From JAFGTF01 sp035527995 (lineage in GTDB: Bacteria > Spirochaetota > B62-G9 > DRHN01), in assembly GCA_035527995.1 (NCBI GenBank), contig DATKZJ010000101.1:1-7930 (forward strand): DNA of 7,930 nt, written 5' to 3'. Every line of letters begins with the position of its first letter. Position 1 is the first letter of the stretch. The translations under genes were made by a program, and so were the position numbers. The notes beneath the pieces were generated by a model. It made no database searches, was not told where the DNA came from, and saw only the letters and a list, made by a program, of their open reading frames with translations. This document shows positions 1 to 5,469 of this stretch, piece after piece.

Positions 1-1
1 C

Positions 2-70
2 CTGCTCGGCGAGAGGGCACTCTTTATCGTTCCCGACTCCTACGCCTACAGGGCTGTACCAAAGCCCTAG
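2..70 (+). CDS. C-terminal end of an unidentified protein (partial)
   Basis: Reading from base 2 gives 22 codons, LLGERALFIVPDSYAYRAVPKP, and then TAG. The composition (hydrophobic LFIV, balanced polar residues, no rare-codon cluster) looks like a real protein end rather than noise. The other two frames give arginine/leucine-rich text. The start lies outside the window, so neither the family nor the function can be named. No gene follows on the plus strand until 7277, so this is the last gene of its transcription unit. The stretch is short, so an accidental open frame cannot be excluded. Confidence 0.35.
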   Translation: MLGERALFIVPDSYAYRAVPKP

Positions 71-78
71 GAGGGTTC

Positions 79-138
79 GCGTCCAGGAGAACGCGTTCGT
101 CCAGGAGGACGCATGCCCATAAGGGCGAGCACTGCCCG
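79..138. repeat. 18-bp tandem repeat with nested palindromes
   Basis: Two 18-bp units, 81-98 and 99-116, share 15 of 18 bases (GTCCAGGAG-ACGC core). The block contains the perfect palindrome GAACGCGTTC (89-98) and flanking arms GCGTCC (79-84) and GGACGC (107-112). It is followed by two small hairpins, GCCC-ATAA-GGGC (115-126) and GGGC-N7-GCCC (124-138). It begins nine bases after the stop of the partial upstream gene, so it could act as a 3' structure. No T-run follows, so it is not a classical intrinsic terminator. Confidence 0.55.
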
Positions 139-480
139 TATCACCCTATTACCACAATGTTCCTATCATGTGATAGACTCGAATTATGATTAGGACAAAA
201 ACCCTGTAAACCCTCATTGCGGGTTCGTTGAAGCTCTCCTTAAACCATGACCGAACGAGTTCTGAGGGCTTTTGTCCGGGTTTTGAGACGCATGCGTATA
301 AAGAGCGGCGCAGCGGGAACCGTCACAACCCACTCTGCGTTTTTTATATTCTTTCCCGAAATGCAAAATGGCGAACCTATCATTACGGTCTGTATTTTCG
401 ACATGGGCATGTAGGATACAGTCCGGAGGTTTTTTAGTACTGAAAACGGTTTGAAAGGATGAAAGCCGCCTGCAAGGACA
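139..480. other. Non-coding stretch with one long imperfect inverted repeat
   Basis: No convincing gene was found in any frame. The visible structure is an inverted repeat. GGACAAAAACCCT (193-205) faces AGGGCTTTTGTCC (265-277), with one mismatch in 13. The match continues inward with gaps through CCCTCA (210-215) against TGAGGG (263-268), and TTCGTT (224-229) against AACGAG (254-259). Short open frames here (for example 228-437) have cysteine/arginine-rich compositions that match no family I know and lack a ribosome binding site. Confidence 0.4.
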
Positions 481-656
481 TTAATGCGGTTTTCTCACAA
501 ATTGCATAGTAATGGATTTAAATGATGACTTGGCAGCTGTAAAAAATAATATTTACGGTGAGGAAAGCGCCAAAAGCCCCGTTACTTACAGTTTGCTGTT
601 GGTCATGAGAAACGGGGATGGAACCCCCTATTCCTGTGTGAGAAATGGGGGTTAAT
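481..656. repeat. Dispersed hairpin element, copy 1
   Basis: This is one of three related copies in the window (the others are at 2197-2441 and 1717-1775). In order it holds three parts. (i) A long-range stem pairs GCGGTTTTCTCAC (486-498) with GTGAGGAAAGCGC (558-570), with two non-Watson-Crick positions. (ii) A stem pairs CCCCGTT (577-583) with AACGGGG (611-617). (iii) A stem pairs AACCCCC (622-628) with GGGGGTT (647-653), inside the box TGTGAGAAATGGGGGTTA (637-654). There is no open reading frame. It resembles a MITE or REP/BIME-type element, or a structured RNA. The sequence does not decide between these. Confidence 0.7.
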
Positions 657-780
657 CCGGTACCGGGTCTTTTGCAATCGCCCCATTATAAGCTCTATAC
701 GGTGAAGAACAATTGCTTTCAGAGGGCATGGGGCTACTGCATGCAGATATCGGTATCAGAATATTGGAAGAGGATTCCCT

Positions 781-868
781 GAAGCCTCAGCTTCAAGGAA
801 GCTTGATCTTCATGGAAGTTCAGCTTCACGGAAGCTTGATCTTCATGGAAGTTCATCTTCAAGGAAGC
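781..868. repeat. Tandem 33-bp repeat built from five palindromic 16/17-bp units
   Basis: Units 789-821 and 822-854 differ at a single base, and a third partial unit follows at 855-868. Within them the core CTTCANGGAAG occurs five times, at 791, 808, 824, 841 and 857. The spacings are 17, 16, 17 and 16 bp, about one and a half helical turns. Each core is an inverted repeat (CTTC/GAAG around three bases). The outermost ones extend to AGCTTC-AAG-GAAGCT. A related GAAGC-CTCA-GCTTC lies at 781-794. The array touches the 3' end of the minus-strand gene that stops at 859-861. Confidence 0.85.
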
Positions 869-1569
869 TGTAGCTGGGAGAACTCATTGTCGAACCGGTC
901 GTACACAACCGTGGTGCCGAGCGGGTCTTTTCTGTATACCCCGTCAACGAGGAATATGTACGCGTAGGCGCCTGGAAGGATATCAACCTCTCTTTCCCAC
1001 AGTCCGCTCTTGTTCCGTTTCATCGGGAGCGAGTAGGGGTTCCAGTTGTTGAAATCTCCGATAAGGTAGACATCTCTGGCAGTATCGTTTTCATAGTAGA
1101 ATACATAGGTGCGGTCCCTCGCGAGGACCGGGTTTTGCTTTGCGATAACGATCGGCGCAGGGACATCGAAGTAGGAGAGGGCCGTACCTCTATCATCGTA
1201 CTCTTTACGGGTGTGGGATGGATCGTTCATCCAGACTCCGTCGACGAGAAAGCGGTACCTGTAGCGCCCGTCATCGAGGACCACGCCTTTCTCCCTCGTC
1301 TTGTCGTAGAGGAACACAAACACACCGTATCGGTTCTTAACGAGAAAGTAGGACTGTTCCCAGCCGTTGAAGTCTCCGATTACCTTGACATACTTCGGAG
1401 CCTTCCCTTCCGCCCTGTAGGAGAACAGAACACCGTTATCGGTCACGAGCGGCGGCTGCGGTTCTCTTACGTCCTTTGGGTTGGCCGCAAAGGCTGCACT
1501 GCTGTTTACAAGCAGAAGAAGGATCACACCTGTCAATCGAAAGATAGTTCGAAGCCCTGTTTTTTTCAT
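859..1569 (-). CDS. Secreted protein with two tandem CBM48/AMPK-beta-like glycogen-binding domains
   Basis: The product is about 236 residues from the ATG at 1567-1569. An in-frame TTG two codons upstream is less likely. No clear Shine-Dalgarno sequence precedes either. Residues 2-28 form a signal peptide: KK, a hydrophobic LTGVILLLLV stretch, then AFA before AN as a probable signal peptidase I site. Two homologous early-set E domains follow. Domain 1 spans about 46-124 (VKVIGDFNGW, then YRYRFLVDGVWMNDP). Domain 2 spans about 153-230 (VYLIGDFNNWNP, then YAYIFLVDGVYRKDP). The GDFNxW strand and the F-L-V-D-G-x-x-x-x-DP hairpin are family signatures of isoamylase N-terminal and AMPK-beta carbohydrate-binding modules. 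No catalytic domain is present. By inference it is an exported alpha-glucan-binding or structural protein. The stop codon lies in the palindrome array. Confidence 0.85.
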   Translation of the reverse strand: MKKTGLRTIFRLTGVILLLLVNSSAAFAANPKDVREPQPPLVTDNGVLFSYRAEGKAPKYVKVIGDFNGWEQSYFLVKNRYGVFVFLYDKTREKGVVLDDGRYRYRFLVDGVWMNDPSHTRKEYDDRGTALSYFDVPAPIVIAKQNPVLARDRTYVFYYENDTARDVYLIGDFNNWNPYSLPMKRNKSGLWEREVDILPGAYAYIFLVDGVYRKDPLGTTVVYDRFDNEFSQLQLP

Positions 1570-1716
1570 AGACAAAACGGATTCAATAAGTTTTCAAGAT
1601 CATTATCGATAAAATTCAGGGTTTGCTTTATGCATTTCGCCCCATGCCGGCAGCGGACCGAGACAGCCTTCAGGCGTTCGTAAAAAACCGCATACTGGAC
1701 AAAAAGCAAAAAGACT

Positions 1717-1775
1717 GAAAAGCGCTGAACACCTATTCCCTGCTGTTAACCTTGATCTGTGAGAAATGGGTGTTA
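1717..1775. repeat. Dispersed hairpin element, partial copy 3
   Basis: This stretch keeps the GAAAAGCGC block (1717-1725), then AACACC (1728-1733) followed by TATTCC as in copy 1. It ends in TGTGAGAAATGGGTGTTA (1758-1775), 17 of 18 identical to the boxes in copies 1 and 2. The arms AACACC and GGTGTT (1769-1774) are complementary. Copies 1 and 2 have AACCCCC and GGGGGTT, so the changes in the two arms compensate each other. The left-hand part seen in the other copies is not recognisable here. The final TTA supplies, in reverse, the TAA stop of ssb. Confidence 0.6.
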
Positions 1776-2132
1776 GTCTTCTTCCTTCTCTTCCTCCTCT
1801 TCATTGTGCCGGTCGAGGAACCGGACACCGTAGCATACGAGTCCGATCTTGGAGTGGGAGCCTCCTTCGGAATCCTGCCACCGGTCCTGCTTGAGTCTCC
1901 CGTTAAGCAGTACCCGCCTCCCTTTTTTGAGGTACTCGCTGCAGTGCTGGGCGAGTTTTGACCATACGGTTACGTCGATAAAGCACACCTCCTCCTGCAG
2001 CTCGTCTCCTTTGTAGTAGGAGTTGTTGTTTGCTATCGAAAAGCTACAGAGTGCGGTTCCGTTCTGTGTGTAGCGGATTTCAGGGTCGCCCACCAGCCTG
2101 CCCTCCATCACGACGAGATTGAAGTTTCTCAT
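1773..2132 (-). CDS. ssb: Single-stranded DNA-binding protein
   Basis: The product is 119 residues. It coats single-stranded DNA during replication, repair and recombination, and acts as a tetramer in this family. The OB fold covers about residues 3-107: NLVVMEGRLVGDPEIRYT opening strand, SFSIANN, FIDVTVWSKLAQ with the conserved Trp57, then KKGRRVLLNGRLKQDRW. The tail is only a dozen residues, acidic (NEEEEEKEED), and lacks the usual DDIPF-type tip that recruits partner proteins. The stop codon lies in a repeat element. The start is well supported: AAAAAGGGGG (GGGGG at 2138-2142) sits five bases before the ATG. At 119 residues it is shorter than typical SSBs (150-180). It does not sit between rpsF and rpsR as ssb often does. 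Confidence 0.93.
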   Translation of the reverse strand: MRNFNLVVMEGRLVGDPEIRYTQNGTALCSFSIANNNSYYKGDELQEEVCFIDVTVWSKLAQHCSEYLKKGRRVLLNGRLKQDRWQDSEGGSHSKIGLVCYGVRFLDRHNEEEEEKEED

Positions 2133-2196
2133 TCTGTCCCCCTTTTTGTTGAACGATTTCTATTACATTGAACAGGGAATATCGGATTTTTATTGC

Positions 2197-2441
2197 ATTA
2201 GCGCGGTTTTCTCATAGATTGATATGCAATCAGATTCCATATCAATGGAGCTTAGTGATGATATGATAGTAGTTTATATTTTTATATAAAAAATAGAGTT
2301 TACAGTGAGAAAAGCGCCAAAATACCCATTCCTTCGTAAAGGAATGGGTATTGACCTTCATATTACGATTGCACATAAGGAATGGGGATTAAACCCCCTA
2401 TGTTCAAATATTGACAGAATTTTGTGAGAAATGGGGGTTAG
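2197..2441. repeat. Dispersed hairpin element, copy 2 (longest)
   Basis: The order of parts matches copy 1. The outer stem pairs GCGCGGTTTTCTCA (2201-2214) with TGAGAAAAGCGC (2306-2317), with a two-base bulge. It encloses TTGATATG (2219-2226) against CATATCAA (2238-2245) and an A+T-rich stretch. Next is a perfect 12-bp stem (2323-2334 with 2339-2350), whose arm also matches AAGGAATGGGG at 2377-2387. Last come AACCCCC (2392-2398) and GGGGGTT (2433-2439), in the box TGTGAGAAATGGGGGTTA (2423-2440). It fills most of the 436-bp gap between ssb and the acyl-CoA synthetase gene. No coding frame is visible in it. Confidence 0.7.
2323..2350. other. Perfect 12-bp hairpin inside element copy 2
   Basis: TACCCATTCCTT, loop CGTA, AAGGAATGGGTA: every base of the arms pairs. 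A second potential partner for the left arm (AAGGAATGGGG) lies at 2377-2387. Two mutually exclusive folds are therefore possible, as in a switch, or the right arm may have been duplicated. In copy 1 the corresponding left arm pairs only with the second position. Confidence 0.7.
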
Positions 2442-2455
2442 TACCTTAATACTGA

Positions 2456-2486
2456 TTTTCTTGCCTTTTTGGCAAGAAAATATTTT
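2456..2486 (-). terminator. Terminator-like hairpin downstream of the acyl-CoA synthetase gene
   Basis: TTTTCTTGCC (2456-2465), loop TTTTT, GGCAAGAAAA (2471-2480) form a perfect 10-bp stem in an A+T-rich setting, with TATTTT after it on the plus strand. It lies about 85 bp past the stop of the minus-strand acyl-CoA synthetase gene and could end transcription from either side. The G+C core is only four or five pairs, so strength is uncertain. Confidence 0.45.
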
Positions 2487-2542
2487 AATCAAGAATGTGG
2501 CTTGTCCACATTAGGGGACTTTAAAATCGGATTTAATGCCAA

Positions 2543-2556
2543 CGGACTTCAGTCCG
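2543..2556. other. Small palindrome just after the acyl-CoA synthetase stop
   Basis: CGGACT-TC-AGTCCG forms a 6-bp stem with a 2-base centre, 13 bp past the TAG at 2569-2571. There is no T-run on the minus strand. It may help 3'-end formation together with the hairpin at 2456-2480. Confidence 0.4.
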
Positions 2557-2568
2557 AGGATCCTATGC

Positions 2569-4842
2569 CTATTCGCGGAGCCACTCGCTGTAAGCCTTGG
2601 AGTCCTTTGTTGTTCTGTACTTTATGAACTCGTTGAGACAGACCATGGCCCGTTCTGCCGTGAGAAAGGTGGGAACCCTCCCCATATCGAGCACCTGTCC
2701 GAGCTTGTTATACACCGCATCAGAACCGGAGACGACGTTGATCGATACTACCGTGGGTTTCTTGTAGCGGTGGACGATCTCGACGATTGTCGCAGCGATA
2801 TTGAGCTTGTACCCATCGATCTCCCTGTCTGTTGTGTGTATCACCTGCGCCTGAGGTACGATGGATATAAAGAGTGCATCCGTTGTCTTCGATCTGAGAA
2901 GGATCTCGATACATCGCTCGAACAGTTCGTCGGAAGCCATCGCCGTGAGATCGAGGAGGGTGTCCGCCTTCACGAACCCGGGGAGCACCTTCACGAGTGC
3001 GCTCTTTGTCTCATCGTCCAGGACGGAGAGGGTGAGTCCTCCTATGTTGTCCGCTGCGTAGGTCTTCTCGTAACCGGCATTGGTGACGATAGCCACGCGG
3101 TTGCCGGTAACCTCGAAGTCGTGAAGCAGTGCAAAGGTCTTGATGAAGTCGCCGTGATCCAGCATCGTGTCCGCGACCACAAGCCCGGCCTGTTTCATCG
3201 CCGCCTTGCAGACCGCGTATTCTCCGGAGATGCTCGCGGTATGGGACTGCGCCGCGAGTTTGCCCGCCTCGGTCCTCCCGGCTTTGTACACGATGATCGG
3301 TTTCTTGCTGCGCCTCGTGGTATTGAAAAACTTTCTCCCGGCACCCCGCCTGAACCCCTCTATGTAGAAACCGATCACATCGACCACCGGGTTATTTTCG
3401 AAGTAGTTTGCGAGGTCGCTCGCGTCGATGTCAATCTGGTTTCCGTAGCTCACAATTACCTTCGGGGCGATCGCGTTTCGCATGTTGTAGATTTCTGTTA
3501 TCCCGAGAGCCCCGCTCTGGCTCAGGATGGCGACGTTTCTGTCTTTTCTCTCGAGATCGATGCTGAACTTTTCTTCAGGAATGAAGAATGTGTTCATTCC
3601 GTCACCCTCTCCGTCGCCGGCGTATACGATTCCGAGGCAGTTCGGTCCCATTACCCTGATCCTGTTCTCCCGGCAAATATCCAGTATCCGCTTCTCCACG
3701 TCGATGTTCTTGCTTATCTCACTGAATCCTCCAGGGATGAGAATGATCGCACGCACATTCATCCTGGCACAATCCTCGACAATTGGGATGGTAGCCTCCG
3801 CGGGAACCGAGATGATGGCGAGATCGATTGGGCCCTCGATCTCCCCTATTGAGCGGTGGAGAGGGAGTACTCGCCCGGCTATTTTTATCTCGCCTCCTTT
3901 CGGGTTGACGCAATAGATGTTCTTACGGTTCAGGCTGATGAGGTTTTTTACAATGATGTTTCCGGACTTCGAGTTATCTGTTGCCGAGATGCCGACCACG
4001 GCGATGTTCTTTGGCTCGAAGAACGGTTTCAGGGTCTGCTTCGGGGGTACGGTGAGATCAACCTGTTCCTGAGCCCTTCGCTCGAACCTCGCAAAACAGT
4101 CGATGGCTATGAAGTTCCCCTCGAAGTCGAAAATGAAGGGGTTCACCTCGAACTCCTTCAGTACGAACCGGGTGTCGGAAGTAAGAAAGTTCGAGAATGT
4201 CGTGGCAAGGTTGCTGAACTTTACTCCAGCATCGACTATCCTGTTAACGTAGTCAGTGTGGCCCTCAGTCATGTACTTCTTCTGGATTCGAGTCGATTCG
4301 AGCAGGGCCTGTGTCACTCCCTGTGCCACTTCCTGTCTATGGGGGCAAGGATGAGGTTCGGCGGGGAGAAGTTGCCTGCAAAGTGCTCGGCGTCGGTTCC
4401 GCCTTTGCTGAAGGAGATGAGAGGGCCGAACGCTTCGCTCTCGCGTATACCGAGAAGGATCTCGTTTCCCAGGTCCTTTGAATATTCGATGTGTTCGCAG
4501 AGGAGTATGCCCTCGATGTCGTCATACTGCCGACCGACCTCCTCTTTCATCCTGCTGAACGTGTACTTCACGAAATCGAGGTCCTTATAGACGGACTTTA
4601 CACCTCCGGCTTTCTGCTTGTGGGGAATCCCGACTGACTGGACCTTCAGTACTATCTTTTCGCTTGAAAAGAGAGAGTGTGTTGGATGTGATCTCATTCA
4701 CATCACGGATGAAGATGTGCACCGGAGTTCTGATCCCCATCCCCTTGAGTATTCCGTACACCTCGTGTTCGAAGAGTGTACTCCTCTTCTCTTTATGAGC
4801 CTTCCGCAGAATCTTCTCTGTCGTCTCGATATTTTCTTTCAT
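2569..4842 (-). pseudogene. ADP-forming acetate/acyl-CoA synthetase, split by two compensating frameshifts
   Basis: The family makes acyl-CoA from acid, CoA and ATP, or runs in reverse to make ATP, giving ADP and phosphate through a phosphohistidine. The start is ATG at 4842, with AGGAG (4849-4853) six bases upstream. Segment 1 (4842 to about 4667, MKENIETTEKILRKAH...) begins the ATP-grasp half. Segment 2 (about 4685 to 4319) is in another frame and continues it: EKIVLKVQSVGIPHKQKAGGVK, then NEILLGIRESEAFGPLISF. Segment 3 (4329-2569) returns to the first frame. It carries the ATP-grasp end (EFEVNPF), the CoA-binding fold (KNIAVVGISATDNSKSGN), the ligase fold, and SHTASISG with the presumed phospho-His at 3241-3243. 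The first shift is at the CT/T run 4666-4685 and the second is near 4315-4330. Restored length is about 757 residues. The order of halves is opposite to that of E. coli PatZ. The gene is either decayed or mis-sequenced. Confidence 0.85.
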
Positions 4843-5232
4843 AGCCTGCTCCTTTTCACGGCGAGGTCTGCTGCAAACGCCGGATACAGAATTGTAACGA
4901 CAGGGTATGTGGCTCCGATCTCGCCGTTTCAATCCCTCTTCCTGTACCGTTGGGGGCCGGTCGGGCACGACCTCTCCTCTCTTGTCTAAAGAGAAATAGG
5001 ATCCACCGTTTCGGTGGAATAGTATCCCCGGGCACTCTATGGCGATTGTCTCACTCTGCTTACAGAGCAGATCGAGGGTGGTCTTCTCAGCGTGTCATCC
5101 GCGACCGAGAGAGAAAAGATGATGTTGCCGGCGGCTTTAGAAGTATCGCTGTTTCAATAGCGCCAGAAGCATCATCTGCCGGCCCTTACACCTATCGGAA
5201 GAGACGTCGGTTTCTCCGGTTATCGTTGTCAT
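4839..5232 (-). pseudogene. Degraded reading frame upstream of, and overlapping, the acyl-CoA synthetase gene
   Basis: The family is not recognised. Protein-like text can be followed only by changing frame. The last part, NGEIGATYPVVTILYPAFAADLAVKRSRL, ends in TGA at 4839-4841, overlapping the next ATG as ATGA. Before about 4929 the text continues one frame over as ETIAIECPGILFHRNGG, YFSLDKRGEVVPDRPP and TVQEEGL. Joining the two parts needs one base removed from an AAA run near 4930. Near 5085 another shift links back to GNIIFSLSVADDTL. Upstream of that the path is unclear. One candidate start is ATG at 5230-5232 (MTTITGETDVSS). The stop/start overlap suggests a former two-gene operon. No domain can be named. 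Confidence 0.4.
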
Positions 5233-5238
5233 CTGCAA

Positions 5239-5272
5239 CGTATCGTACGATACGACGTTTCGTACGATACGA
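5239..5272. promoter_or_regulatory. 16-bp perfect palindrome with a repeated half: possible operator
   Basis: CGTATCGTACGATACG (5239-5254) is a perfect palindrome. TCGTACGATACGA occurs twice, at 5243-5255 and 5260-5272, 17 bp apart. The pair lies just upstream of a candidate start (ATG 5230-5232) of the degraded minus-strand frame, and about 400 bp upstream of the acyl-CoA synthetase start. The symmetry and tandem placement suggest a binding site for a dimeric repressor. No promoter that would settle this is clear. Confidence 0.45.
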
Positions 5273-5469
5273 AGGATTTCCACTCATACGTCTTACTGAC
5301 GATGAAGAGGGTACACGATGGTCAATTATTGAGATAAATAAACGGATGCAGAAAGTCACCTCTGTCAAACCAGAAGGAGAAGGGGCGCTTCAGTCCAATC
5401 TTTCAACAGACGGTGATTCCTTACAGACAGGTGGGGCCGCCCTATGTTCCTACACGATAGCGGGAAGCG
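5273..5469. other. Spacer without a recognisable gene
   Basis: This 197-bp stretch lies between the stop of the acidic-protein gene and the palindrome. A plus-strand frame is open through it (4950-5540), but its translation is rich in Arg and Ser with no known motif, as expected of an antisense shadow. No clear terminator is visible after the acidic-protein gene. TTGACC (about 5318-5323, minus strand) resembles a -35 box, but I see no matching -10. Confidence 0.35.

Noticed and set aside
228..437. Small plus-strand frame of 69 codons
   Set aside because: The composition is unlike the neighbouring genes, there is no family match and no SD, and it overlaps the inverted repeat at 193-277.
713..967. 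Plus-strand frame encoding an 11-residue repeat (GSLIFMEVQLH type)
   Set aside because: The peptide repeat is simply the translated 33-bp DNA repeat. The frame continues antisense into the secreted-protein gene and has no ribosome binding site.
481..2441. CRISPR-like array
   Set aside because: The repeated boxes are few, of unequal length and spaced irregularly, with no constant spacer size and no cas genes.
2536..3852. Plus-strand open frame of 438 codons opposite the acyl-CoA synthetase
   Set aside because: The minus strand carries clear family motifs (CoA-binding fold, phosphohistidine region). The plus-strand translation is His/Arg/Asp-rich shadow text.
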